Shown here: positions 35,550-46,287 of the stretch, piece after piece
Layout: each line of letters opens with the position of its first letter
How positions within the stretch are numbered: the first letter of the stretch is position 1
From: a secondary endosymbiont of Heteropsylla cubana
GTDB taxonomy: Bacteria; Pseudomonadota; Gammaproteobacteria; Enterobacterales; Enterobacteriaceae
Assembly: GCF_000287355.1 (NCBI RefSeq)
Contig: NC_018420.1
Location: forward strand, 186,001-250,000
Direction of reading: 5' to 3'
DNA length: 64,000 nt
Made by a program: the position numbers and the translations under genes
The notes under the pieces: generated by a model
What the model was told of the DNA's origin: nothing
Databases searched by the model: none
The model's input: only the letters and a program-made list of their open reading frames with translations

Positions 35550-37187
35550 TTTAAATAGTCCTGATTAACAAAAGATTTTTTTCTTTTAAAAAAGTTAAGA
35601 TGGGTAAGATACTCTAGAAGATGGTGCGGAAAAACTTTATTATAATTAATTAATTATGATAATACTTACTTAACAGTTATTAGTCACATTTATTAAACTA
35701 TTTTAATCAAAAATAAACTATTTTAATTATAACTAATTTTTTAATTATAGATTTTTGTTAAATTGTTATGTTGTTGTGCTGATTTTAACTAGTTGTTACC
35801 TTAAACTAGGAATAGAAAATATACTTTTATAACAAACGTTTAAATAAAAAAATATTTTTTTAGTTTCTAAGAAATACTCTAATCAACACATAATTTTTTA
35901 TTATATTATCTTGAAATCTCTTTCAAATTGAAACTACACAATAAAAAAAACATAATATTGCATTTTATGCATATTAATATTATAAAGAAGAATTAATAAT
36001 TTTTACTGTGTTTTTTTTTGTTTAAAAAATCACTATTTTAAATTCTTTGGATAATTTTAACTTATGTTTTTTATAACCTAAATTTATATATCGATAATTT
36101 TAGTATCATTCTTCGCACTATCACAACTAGACTAGTAAATCCAATCTTAATTTATTAAGTAGTGATGATTATTTTATCATAAGTTTATACTTTTAAAAAT
36201 TAATTACAGATTATAATATATTCGATATTGTTATATCATAATATATTTGCAAATCTCAACTTATCTTAAAGTTTTAACTTCAAAATTTAATGTATTTATA
36301 ATAAAATTCAATCAACATCAATCTTTAAACATATATTCTTACAACACTTATCCTTATTTTTTACAAAAAAGATTGTTTGGTAAAACATATAAAATCGTTA
36401 AGCTACAAATTTAGTACTCGGATGATCCATTACAACTCTCGTTATTATTAATCTATTAGAGTGGAGATTCTAATTAATTCAACCTTATCAATTTAATTAA
36501 ACGCAATACATTCCCAAAATAAGGATATATTGTATGCAGCAAATACTCTATAATTATATGTAATAAAATAAGCATTTTTTTATTAAAGAGGTTTTTAAAT
36601 ATAGAATTAAATGCTATAATATTATTAGGTTAAACTTTTTTTATAATACATTTATAAATACATAATTAATAAAATTATTATTTAATAATAATATAAACAA
36701 TTAGAAGTTTTTCTAATAAATGAGAACGTTTATCACTATTTTTTATTAAAATATAAATCATCTTAATATGATTAAATTAAAATATTTTAATTCACCTTAT
36801 AATGAGGTGATCATCTTAAATTAGATCAAAACGTTCATAAAATTCACAACATAAAACATCTCAAAGAAGGAAATAAAAAAACCTATACATGTTCATAATA
36901 AAAAACTTACAATTACATAGTTAAAATATCACTATGTAATCTCAATTTTTCTTTTAATAAAAAATTGCTTATCTATTGATAATAGAACGTTTTAAACGCT
37001 TTGTTTAAATATTTTTTATTACGCAAATCTATTTTTAACTTTAAAATAAAAGAAATATTAAATAACTTCAATCCTAAAATATATAAACTATAATTACGTT
37101 TTAATAATATAGAATTTTTTCTATTTATTTCGTTTTAGTAAACAAAAGATATAGAAAAGCTTCATATCGCACACTAAAAAATTAAAT
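35550..37187. other. Non-coding spacer between divergent trpS and pth
   Basis: About 1.6 kb that should contain both promoters; none is clear. Genes upstream of pth in E. coli (prs, ispE) are not recognisable here. Confidence 0.6.
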
Positions 37188-37787
37188 ATGACAATAAAGT
37201 TAATTGTAGGATTATCTAATCCACAAGATATATACAAAACAACCCGACATAATGCTGGTGCTTGGTATTTAGAGTTACTAGCTAAACAGTACGGTAAAAC
37301 ATTAAAAAAAGAAAAAAAATTCTATGGTTATACGACTCAAATCACGTTAATTAATCAAAATATCCGCTTGTTACTACCTACGACTTTTATGAATTTGAGC
37401 GGAAAATCAGTAGCGGCTATAGCTAGATTTTACCATATAGATCCGGAATATATTTTAGTTGCACATGATGAGCTTGATTTATTACCTGGTCGCGCCTCTT
37501 TGAAATTAGGAGGTAGCCATAACGGTCATAATGGTATTAAAGATATCATCTCTTCTCTAAATGGGAATAATCTATTTTACCGTTTACGGATTGGAATTGG
37601 TCGACCAGATCAAAAAAACAAAGTCATACGTTTTGTGCTTGAGAAACCACCTAAACTAGAACGTCAAATAATTAATGGAGTTATTGATGAAGCGATAATT
37701 TGCACTAAAATTCTTATACTTCAAAATCTAATGAAGGCCATGAATCGCTTACATGCTTATCGCCCGCTATTGATATCTTCGCGATAA
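37188..37787 (+). CDS. pth: Peptidyl-tRNA hydrolase
   Basis: Releases tRNA from peptidyl-tRNA dropped by stalled ribosomes. The 199-residue product is slightly longer than E. coli Pth (194). Seen: [10 protein letters not shown] with Asn11, TRHNAGAWY with catalytic His21, [10 protein letters not shown] at 66-75, [11 protein letters not shown] with Asp94, and [11 protein letters not shown] with the conserved second Asn. The conserved GGGHGGHNG reads [12 protein letters not shown] start without a good Shine-Dalgarno. It precedes ychF by 86 bases, the conserved Enterobacterales pair, so co-transcription is likely. Confidence 0.97.
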   Translation: MTIKLIVGLSNPQDIYKTTRHNAGAWYLELLAKQYGKTLKKEKKFYGYTTQITLINQNIRLLLPTTFMNLSGKSVAAIARFYHIDPEYILVAHDELDLLPGRASLKLGGSHNGHNGIKDIISSLNGNNLFYRLRIGIGRPDQKNKVIRFVLEKPPKLERQIINGVIDEAIICTKILILQNLMKAMNRLHAYRPLLISSR

Positions 37788-37873
37788 GCCTACACATATA
37801 TTTTATCTAAACTACTTTAATAAAGTATTATAACTACAAATATTTTAATAACATTAATATTTTAAGGTAAAAC

Positions 37874-38962
37874 ATGGGATTCAAATGCGGTATTGTTGGA
37901 TTACCTAACGTAGGAAAATCGACCTTATTTAACGCGTTAACACACACGAAGGTTGCGACAGCTAATTTCCCATTTTGCACGATCGAACCAAATGTCGGCA
38001 TTGTTCCTGTACCTGATCAACGCATTGAACAATTAGAAAAAATCGTCCAACCTAAGCGTACAGTTTTAACAACCATGAAATTTTTTGATATCGCTGGTTT
38101 AGTTAAAGGTGCTTCTCATGGAGAAGGTTTAGGTAATAAATTTTTAGCTAATATTCGTGAGACCGACGCTTTGTGTCATGTTGTCCGTTGTTTTGAAAAT
38201 AAGGAAATTATTCATGTCTCCAATAAAATTTGCCCTACAGAAGATATTAACATTATCAACACCGAACTAGCTTTATCTGATATAGAATCATGTGAGCGTG
38301 CTATTTTTCGGATGAAGAAAACCAAGGCTCGAGAGAGTGATATCAATGTAAAAATATTAGCGTTAGAGAAATGCCTTTTTCACTTAAATAATTCTAGAGC
38401 TCTTCGTACGCTTGATTTGTCTTCTAAAGAAAGAAATGCCATATCTTTTCTCAACCTCTTGACGTTGAAACCGACGATGTATTTAGCAAACGTCAACAGT
38501 TATGATTACATCAACAATCCCTATCTTGATGAAGTACGGACGATTGCAGCACATGAAAATGCAGCAATAATTGTGATATCTGCTCAAATTGAATCTGAGA
38601 TTGCTGAATTTGAAGAAAAAGAACGAAAAGAATTTATAAAAGAACTCGGTCTTAAAAAAAGTGGTTTAGAACACTTAATTCGAGCTGGTTACAAACTTCT
38701 TAGACTACAAACCTATTTCACAGCAGGAATTAAAGAGGTTCGAGCCTGGACTATTCCAATTAGCTCTACCGCATTGCAAGCAGCAGGAAAAATACACACT
38801 GATTTCGAAAAAGGCTTTATCCGTGCTCAGATTATTTCTTTTTCTGATTTTATTATTTATAAAGGAGAAAAGGGGGCAAAAGAATTTGGTAAAATGCGCT
38901 TGGAGGGGAAAGAATATATAATAAATGATGGTGATATCGTACATTTCTTATTTAATATTTAA
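37874..38962 (+). CDS. ychF: Ribosome-binding ATPase YchF (OLA1 family)
   Basis: P-loop NTPase of the Obg/OLA1 family that prefers ATP over GTP, binds ribosomes and is linked to translation fidelity and oxidative-stress regulation. The 362 residues match E. coli (363). Seen: P-loop GLPNVGKST at 9-17, switch [20 protein letters not shown] from residue 71, the ATP-specific NVN in place of NKxD ([10 protein letters not shown]), a central coiled-coil insertion at about 130-190, and the C-terminal TGS domain with [23 protein letters not shown] and [20 protein letters not shown] start preceded by AAGG. Second gene of pth-ychF. Confidence 0.97.
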   Translation: MGFKCGIVGLPNVGKSTLFNALTHTKVATANFPFCTIEPNVGIVPVPDQRIEQLEKIVQPKRTVLTTMKFFDIAGLVKGASHGEGLGNKFLANIRETDALCHVVRCFENKEIIHVSNKICPTEDINIINTELALSDIESCERAIFRMKKTKARESDINVKILALEKCLFHLNNSRALRTLDLSSKERNAISFLNLLTLKPTMYLANVNSYDYINNPYLDEVRTIAAHENAAIIVISAQIESEIAEFEEKERKEFIKELGLKKSGLEHLIRAGYKLLRLQTYFTAGIKEVRAWTIPISSTALQAAGKIHTDFEKGFIRAQIISFSDFIIYKGEKGAKEFGKMRLEGKEYIINDGDIVHFLFNI

Positions 38963-40113
38963 TCTATTTTTAAGAAAAATCCTTGAATATATTGTAACAT
39001 AATTTAGTATTATAAATAAATCGTTCTTGTTGATCTCAATTTATATTTAATAGAGATAAATATTAAAATAATATCAAATAAAAGTAGATATTTATATGAA
39101 GCAATGTTAGATATATATATTGTAGATACTAATTGCTTCTAATTAAAATATTAGTTTTTCTTACATTTACTTTTTAAAGCAAAGACAATAAATAAAATAC
39201 ATTTAATGAGTAAAGTAGATCAAAATGCTGATTTAATGTTTTTTATTTATAGAAAATACACTGAGTGTATTATTTTGGTGAAATATAATATCCCTGATTT
39301 AAAACAATGATACAAAATATTTTAATATATTAAAAGTATTTATGATAAGTTTAATAAAATTATTACAACCTGTATAAACTATAATCATTAAATACAATCA
39401 ATACTGTACTAACCGATAATTTTCTATTATTATCTATAATAGATCATATAAAAATATTCACGATAAAAAATAATTTAAAAAATCGATTATTCTTTCAGAT
39501 AAGAACAAATAATATTTTTTAATATTAAAATAATTAGAAAAAATAAAATATTAAAAAACTAAATATAAAAAAAAAGAATACTTCAAAATTGCCTTGTAAA
39601 TAATTCATTGAGCTTAATATTGTAATTTTAATTACAATTAAAAAAATATTTTAGTGTGAAAAATATACTATCATAACAAAATAGTATTATCAATTTACGA
39701 AAACGCTTAACGCAAATTTATTATTAATAATAAATTATAAAAAAAATATTATTATAATAAATTTCAATCTATATAAAATAAATATAATTACCCTTATAAC
39801 AAACAGCTAGATAAAACAAAAAAACACATTCTTTTCAACTCTTAATAAGTTTAATTTTTTTTAATATTAAATATTTTTTGTTTTATAGCATTATGATATT
39901 ATTTCGGATATTTTATATTCCATCGAACATCTATCTAATAAGAGTATATCTTATTAAGATATTCGTTATTTCGTTCTTTCACGGTAAATCAAACTTAAAC
40001 AAATTAAAAATTTATGCTACTTGTTTTATAACACTTCTTATAAATTATATAAGATTGTAGTTACTTTATTAAACGGTCAAGTTCATATAAATCTTTACAA
40101 ATGAGATACATTC
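38963..40113. other. Non-coding spacer, ychF to kdsB
   Basis: About 1.15 kb. A 60-codon open frame at 39878-40060 is Ile/Phe/Leu/Asn-rich and matches nothing I know, so I do not call it. The lpxK and ycaR genes that precede kdsB in E. coli are not present. Confidence 0.6.
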
Positions 40114-40881
40114 ATGAATTTTATCGCCATTATACCTTCTCGCTTTGCTGCATGTCGCTTTCCAGGGAAACCTTTAGCTGATATAAACGGGAAACCTATG
40201 GTTGTTCGAGTGATGGAACAAGCACAAGCTTCTGGAGCTGATCGTGTTATTGTTGCTACGGATCATCAATCGATAGCAGAAACTGTTGAACGTGCTGGAG
40301 GAGAAGTATGCTTAACTCGATTAGATCATCAATCTGGTACTGAGAGAATATATGAAGTTGTTGAACGTTATCATTTTTCCAACGATCAGATCATCGTCAA
40401 TGTACAGGGTGATGAACCTTTTATTATTCCAAAAATTATCCATCAAATAGCACGTGATGTAGATAGAAATAAAGCTGATATGGTTACGTTAGCTTCACCT
40501 ATTACGACTAAAGAAGAAGCATACAACCCTAATGTAGTAAAAGTTGTTATTAACTCAAAAAATCATGCCCTGTATTTCTCCAGAGCATATATTCCTTGGC
40601 GTCGAGAAAGATTTTACCCAGAACGCGAACATTTTTCATATAATTTACTCAGGCACATTGGGCTTTATGGTTATCGTGCTGCTTTTTTGCGACAGTATAT
40701 TAGTTGGTCTACTAGTCCATTAGAAAACATTGAACTTCTAGAACAACTTCGTGTTTTATGGCACGGAGAAAAGATTTATGTAACAGTAATAAATAATATA
40801 CCAAATAGTAATATAGATACACCTGAGGATCTAGAAAAGTTTTCTTGTTATGATCAAAATGTGGGGGTTGCTTTACCATAA
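40114..40881 (+). CDS. kdsB: 3-deoxy-manno-octulosonate cytidylyltransferase (CMP-Kdo synthetase)
   Basis: Activates Kdo as CMP-Kdo for transfer to lipid A, the step before heptose addition by WaaC. The 255 residues compare with 248 in E. coli. Seen: N-terminal [21 protein letters not shown] with the nucleotide-binding Arg and Lys, [23 protein letters not shown], the metal-binding VNVQGDEP at 95-102, [12 protein letters not shown], and [10 protein letters not shown] near the end. E. coli has PWDRDRF where this protein reads PWRRERF. ATG start with GAGA upstream. Monocistronic here. Confidence 0.97.
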   Translation: MNFIAIIPSRFAACRFPGKPLADINGKPMVVRVMEQAQASGADRVIVATDHQSIAETVERAGGEVCLTRLDHQSGTERIYEVVERYHFSNDQIIVNVQGDEPFIIPKIIHQIARDVDRNKADMVTLASPITTKEEAYNPNVVKVVINSKNHALYFSRAYIPWRRERFYPEREHFSYNLLRHIGLYGYRAAFLRQYISWSTSPLENIELLEQLRVLWHGEKIYVTVINNIPNSNIDTPEDLEKFSCYDQNVGVALP

Positions 40882-41467
40882 CCTCTACATAAATAACATC
40901 TTAAGAATATTGAAACTAAAAAATTCAATAATTTATTTTTAATATAATTTGTGTTTATTCATTTAAATCTTCGATGAGTTTCTTTTCTAAGTTGTTTATT
41001 TTTACAAAATAACTATTATTGTAGAATCCACTTCTAAAGTTAAAGAAAAAACCTTATATTAAACTATAAAATATAACTATATTTATAATTTGTATATTAT
41101 TAAAAATACAAATATCAATAATTTAAAATACATTAAATAACTATAAACTCGACTTAATTGAAGCAAGAAAGTGCTAAATAAAAAAAATTTTGTACAAATT
41201 TGCATTTGTTAATTTCAATAGATATCTTTCATCCTAACTATTTTTTTGTAATTATATAGAGGTTTTTATCGTTTTTTAAAATAAGAAATCAGATACTAAT
41301 TCTTGTAAAAACCAATATTTAAAAAGTTCTTATATAAGAATATATAATGTCTATTACTTGTCAAAAGCAAGTTACTTTTTTATAAAAGTAGTTGCTATAA
41401 TTTTTATATTTCTTATTGTTTCTTTTATAAATCTATAGTTAAATTATAAAATAGGTACACTCTTCTT
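40882..41467. other. Non-coding spacer, kdsB to apaH
   Basis: About 590 bases of A+T-rich DNA. No terminator or gene relic recognised. Confidence 0.6.
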
Positions 41468-42292
41468 ATGTCTACTTATTTAATTGGTGATATTCATGGC
41501 TGTTATAATGAATTCAACATGATTTTAGATCAGGTTAGTTTCAACCCTGAAATAGATACGCTATGGGTAACTGGAGATTTAATTTCACGAAAAATAAATT
41601 CAATAAAAGTAATACGCTTACTATATTCTATTAGAAAAAGTGTGCGATTAGTTTTAGGTAATCACGATCTTCATTTTTTGTCCCTATATTATTGTGCGAA
41701 TCAAAATCATGAGACAACTCTTATTAACCCTAATATTCTAGTATCAACTGACATCGATAAATTAATACACTGGCTTCGAAATCAACCGATGTTACAAATA
41801 GATGAAGAAAAATATATAATTATGACTCATGCTGGCATAACCCCTCAATGGGACATTTCCATTGCCCGACGATGTGCACATGAATTAGAAACAATGTTAA
41901 AAAGTGACGACTATCATCTTTTTTTGCAAGCTATGTATGGTGACACACCAAATCAGTGGAGCGAAAAGTTAAGTGGATTAGAACGCCTACGATTCATCGC
42001 CAATGCTTTCACTCGCATTCGCTACTGTTTTCTTGATGGTCAACTAGAAATGTCCTATAAAGGGATACCAAGGGAAGCTCCATCAAACCTATTTCCTTGG
42101 TTTAAACTAATAAGACCAGAAATCTTAGGGAACTATAATATTATTTTTGGTCATTGGGCTTCGCTGATGGGTCGCGGAACACCAACAAATATCTACGGAC
42201 TTGATACAGGTTGCTGCTGGGGAAAAAAAATGACATTATTACGATGGGAAGATAAAATGTTTACTTATGTCCCTGCTTTATTGAATACGTAA
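41468..42292 (+). CDS. apaH: Diadenosine tetraphosphatase (symmetrical Ap4A hydrolase)
   Basis: Hydrolyses Ap4A and related alarmones to two ADP, and removes Np4 caps from RNA in E. coli. The 274 residues compare with 280 in E. coli. Metallophosphoesterase motifs: GDIHG at 7-11, TGDLISR at 35-41, GNHDLH at 64-69, THAGITPQWD in the middle, and GHWASLMGRGTP with GLDTGCCWG near the C-terminus. The second motif is usually GDLVARGP; here Arg41 is kept but the Gly is Lys. The last few residues of the E. coli protein are missing. ATG start; TAGGT lies about 11 bases before it. The usual apaGH-rsmA-pdxA neighbours are absent. Confidence 0.96.
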   Translation: MSTYLIGDIHGCYNEFNMILDQVSFNPEIDTLWVTGDLISRKINSIKVIRLLYSIRKSVRLVLGNHDLHFLSLYYCANQNHETTLINPNILVSTDIDKLIHWLRNQPMLQIDEEKYIIMTHAGITPQWDISIARRCAHELETMLKSDDYHLFLQAMYGDTPNQWSEKLSGLERLRFIANAFTRIRYCFLDGQLEMSYKGIPREAPSNLFPWFKLIRPEILGNYNIIFGHWASLMGRGTPTNIYGLDTGCCWGKKMTLLRWEDKMFTYVPALLNT

Positions 42293-43408
42293 AAACTACT
42301 ATGTTGGTGGTTAATAAAAATTAGATCACCTGTATAAAGTCTCTGGCTTTATAATAAATATTTATTTATCGTGCCATCTTCTTAAATTTATTTAACATGT
42401 TAATAACTTTAACTCATCTCCAAATTTAATTTTGTAGACTTTGCTCTTTATCAAAAATTTTTATTAAAATACCATTATTACGAATTAGTAAACATCTTAA
42501 AGGTTTTTAAACTTTTTTATAAACCCCATCTTTATTGTACGTTTTTTTTAAATATCTAATTAAGTGCTAATCTGAAACTAAATGATTATCTCTACTATTT
42601 CTGAGTGAAAAAAAATCCAAACCTATTTATTCATCTTATTCTACCTAGTACTAATGAAACTATTGTCGACTTAGATATTATATTCTTGATATTTCTTAAA
42701 TTTTAAGTAAATTTAATCTATTAAGTGATAGACAATAAAACTGTAGTTTTATTTTAACACATTATTTTTGGTATATGATTGCAAAAATGACTAAAAGCCT
42801 TGCAAAATACTCGTAAGTATTATATTAAATTTAATAAAACCATATATTTTCTATTTTAATAGAAAATGTAATTTTTGGAAAAAACAAGCAATTTGCTATA
42901 AATAAACAGTTTTAATTTTATTAAAAATACATAAAATTTTCAAAACTAATAATTACAACAATATGGTAGTTAAAAACTATTTCATGAATATGATATAGGT
43001 AATATAATTATATTTTTATATAAAAAATATTATAAAAAAAAATAATTCTTTTAACAAAAAACATTATCTATAATATAAAAAAATGTCAAAAGTATAATTT
43101 TATAACTTATTTAACAACGTACTAATATGTATGTTATAGATATTTAAAAAGATGAAAAAATTTTAATATTTATAAGGGTAAAGATTAAATCTTTAATTAA
43201 ACAGAAATTCATATTGCACCTACAATCAGGAAATATAAATTAATTTTAAATAAAAATCTTGATATTCGTAATAAAAGATCAAAAAAAACTAGTTGATTAT
43301 TTAGAATATTTAAATATTCTATAACTCAAATTAAGAAACAAAAAAAAGATCATTCAACATCACCTTTAAAAATCCCTAACTGATTTAAAAAAAGCGACAT
43401 ATAAAAAA
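42293..43408. other. Non-coding spacer, apaH to grxD
   Basis: About 1.1 kb of A+T-rich DNA, stops in all frames, nothing recognisable. Confidence 0.65.
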
Positions 43409-43741
43409 ATGAGTACAACTTTAGAAACAATTCAGCAACAAATCATCCAAAATCCTATTCTTCTATATATGAAAGGTTCTCCAAAATTACCAAGTTGCAG
43501 TTTTTCTGCACAGGCTGTACAAACATTAGCTTTATGTGGTAAGCGTTTTGCTTACGTTAATATATTAATCAATCCAGAGATCCGCTTGAAACTACCAGAA
43601 TTTTCTAAATGGCCAACATTTCCTCAATTATGGATTGATAGCGAGCTTGTTGGAGGATGTGATATAATTGTTAATTTATATAAAAGTGGTGAACTACAAA
43701 TACTTGTTCAACAAACTGCACTTAAATATGCTTTAAAATAA
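43409..43741 (+). CDS. grxD: Monothiol glutaredoxin Grx4 with altered CSFS active site
   Basis: CGFS-type monothiol glutaredoxins carry or deliver a glutathione-ligated [2Fe-2S] cluster, with BolA as partner. The 110 residues align with E. coli GrxD (115) nearly throughout: NPILLYMKGSPKLPSC, FSAQAVQ, WPTFPQLWIDSELVGGCDI. The active site, normally CGFS, reads CSFS at residues 30-33 (codon AGT for Ser31), while the cluster-ligand Cys30 is kept. The glutathione-binding TFPQ and GGCD motifs are intact, so loss of function is not certain. The acidic C-terminal tail of E. coli is missing. ATG start with weak SD. Convergent with rnt, as in Enterobacterales that lack lhr. Confidence 0.95.
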   Translation: MSTTLETIQQQIIQNPILLYMKGSPKLPSCSFSAQAVQTLALCGKRFAYVNILINPEIRLKLPEFSKWPTFPQLWIDSELVGGCDIIVNLYKSGELQILVQQTALKYALK

Positions 43742-44427
43742 AACTACACCCTCGAAATCGATAATAACTAATTTACACTAGTTAATATTAGGCGATACAA
43801 GTCATAGACTTTTTGGACGTACGCTTTTAATGTCTATAACTAACATCTAATGCTTTTTGTCTTTCTACTCTAAAAAGAGTATTGGACAGAAAATTATTAT
43901 TTAAATAAAATACGCTTAAAAATAAAATATAGATGAGGGAAATGAAAAAATATCATAAAAATTAGTTTTATTACAACTAAAATCTTTTGAATGGTAGTCA
44001 TTTAATTTTATTTTTATAACTTTCTTATGGAAGGATATAAATCTCAACAAAAGAATAAAAGATGCTCTATTTATAATATTTAGCAAATAACATATATTAT
44101 CTTTTTATTAACTTTTAAAAAAACATTAAAAAAAAGAATAATCACTCTAATTAGAGAGTTTTATGTATATAAAAAAAAGATAAACACCTTGTGTCGTATC
44201 TAATGAAAAAATATATTTTATATTTTCTAGAATTTTAATTAGTATAGAGATTCATCTTTTCATTTTATAAAAAATCGTCATAAATACAATCATAGTATTA
44301 ACTAAACTATTGATTATATAATAATCATTTTGTATTTAAAATATGTAGTAATTATCTTTGATAATATGTATTTAAAAAATATAGATAATTCAAGTATCTA
44401 TTTAATAATATTTTATTTACCATAATA
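43742..44427. other. Non-coding spacer between convergent grxD and rnt
   Basis: About 690 bases. In E. coli the long helicase gene lhr lies between these two genes; no trace of it is seen. A small perfect hairpin TACTCT-AAAA-AGAGTA (43866-43881) and a palindrome CTCTAATTAGAG (44145-44156) occur, neither with a clear terminator T-run. Confidence 0.55.
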
Positions 44428-45105
44428 TTATAAATTAATAGTATCTTCTTTTTTATTATTAGTTGACGCAAGCACTTCAAGGGGCCATCCACCTAAACTT
44501 TTCCAACGGTTAACTAATGAACAAAAAAGAGTCGCTGTACGTTCTGTATCATATAAAGCAGAATGAGCTTGTTCATTGTCAAATGTAAGACCGGCTATGA
44601 CGCACGCTTTAGCTAATACAGTATGACCTAGCACTAACCCACTTAACGACACCGTATCAAAAGTGGCAAAAGGATGGAATGGAGTTTTTTTAAAACCCGA
44701 ACGAGAAGCTGCCGCCATCAAAAAAGCATGGTCGAAAGCAGCATTATGCGCGACAATAATCGCGCGCTTACAATTATTATCTCTCATCCCTTTACGCACT
44801 GTTTTAAAAATTTTATCTAAGGCTTTAGATTCCTCTATAGCACCACGTAAAGGATTATCTGGTTGAATTCCATTAAATGCTAACGATTCTGGTTGTATCT
44901 TTCCTCCAGGAAAAGGGATGATATGAAAATGCAAAGAAGAATCAACTTGCAACCATCCATTCTTATCCATTTTTAAAGTCATGGCGGCAATTTCTAAAAG
45001 AGCATCAGTTGATGAGTTAAAACCTGCTGTTTCCACGTCAACAACAACTGGATAAAACCCCCTGAAACGCGTAGAGAGGGTGGTTAAATCATCTTGTTCA
45101 CCCAT
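44428..45105 (-). CDS. rnt: Ribonuclease T
   Basis: 3'-5' DEDD exoribonuclease that trims tRNA and other stable RNA 3' ends, including CCA turnover. With the ATG at 45105 the protein has 225 residues (E. coli 215) and every catalytic residue falls at the E. coli number: Asp23 and Glu25 in DVETAGF, Asp125 in HNAAFDHAF, Asp150 in HPFATFD, His181 and Asp186 in HSALYDTER. The open frame can be extended seven codons to a TTG at 45126, which I reject because of that numbering match. The C-terminus ends in a short basic/acidic tail not seen in E. coli. Convergent with grxD. Confidence 0.96.
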   Translation of the reverse strand: MGEQDDLTTLSTRFRGFYPVVVDVETAGFNSSTDALLEIAAMTLKMDKNGWLQVDSSLHFHIIPFPGGKIQPESLAFNGIQPDNPLRGAIEESKALDKIFKTVRKGMRDNNCKRAIIVAHNAAFDHAFLMAAASRSGFKKTPFHPFATFDTVSLSGLVLGHTVLAKACVIAGLTFDNEQAHSALYDTERTATLFCSLVNRWKSLGGWPLEVLASTNNKKEDTINL

Positions 45106-46287
45106 ACTTATATTCTTATCTTTCAAATTTAGCTTTTGCTATATATTATAAAGTAATTTTCATCTATTCTTTATCATGAATTATCTTATTAAAGATAAGG
45201 TACTTATAAATCTTAGGGCGGTAGATATATGCAAAGTGTTAGTTACCAATATGGTTAATTATTAATTTCAACAATTTACTTATTAACATATACAAATCTT
45301 TTTTTTATACATTAAAACACAAACTAAAATACTATTTTTTTTTAAGAATTTTTAGTTAAAAACATAAATATATATTTATTATTTTTTAATAAAATTATTT
45401 TATCTTTATTTTTTATAAATACAACAAAATTAGTTAATTAAATTTTTACTTATCTAAAAATCTTTATGTCGGATTGTATCCTAATTTTTATATAAAATCG
45501 TTTTTATATAGCTTATATCATAATATTTTTTATAAAACTACTTTATCCTATTTTTTATTTTTCTTTTATTAAAAATTTTTGATTATTTTAAATTTATACA
45601 ACAAAAATAACATTTTAATATAAAATTTATATTTTTATTAAAATTCAATAAATAGAATAATTTAAATCAAGCAAAAAAAATGTTTTATTGAATTTATTTA
45701 CTCAATCACCATATTATGTCAAATAAAAAAAACAATTTTTTTTCTGATTGAGGTATTTTTAATCTAAAAGAACTTATATTAAATTTTTTATTTATAAAAA
45801 AAATCAGAATTAGTAGCATACGACATCTATATTTTAATTAAACATCCTTATCATTTAATATGATATATTTTTTATATAAAAATATATTAAACAATGTTTT
45901 AACATAAATTTGTTAAAATTCTACATTAAACAAACACAATTAATGCGAAGATAAAGATATCTAATCCTTACGTTTTAAAAAAAAACATTTTTTCAATATC
46001 TTAGAAAGATTTGCATGTAACGACCAATTTATACCAACCTTAAATAGAATTTAAATTCTACTCTTTATTTTTTTTAAATAGATTTTATAGAAAAAAATAA
46101 GCATTTTAAAAGAATTAATATTTAATTTTATCTAAATATAGATAACTCTCTATTACTCAATAAAGATAAAGGTTTGTCAAGGTTAATTATTATCTATCAA
46201 TATTAAATATTACAATAAATAAAAATCACTAACGAACTTTAAAAAAATATCTAAAAAATAAAAATCAAATAATTCAGAATACTATTT
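45106..46287. other. Non-coding spacer, rnt to tilS
   Basis: About 1.2 kb, among the most A/T-rich stretches of the window. It should hold the promoter of rnt; none is clear. No gene relic recognised. Confidence 0.65.

Noticed and set aside
39878-40060. 60-codon open frame before kdsB
   Set aside because: Made of Ile, Leu, Phe, Asn and Lys codons as expected from A/T-rich DNA, no SD, no similarity to YcaR or any protein I know.
43866-43881. TACTCT-AAAA-AGAGTA hairpin as terminator of grxD
   Set aside because: No T-run follows and it lies about 125 bases after the stop; small stems like this are frequent in A/T-rich DNA.
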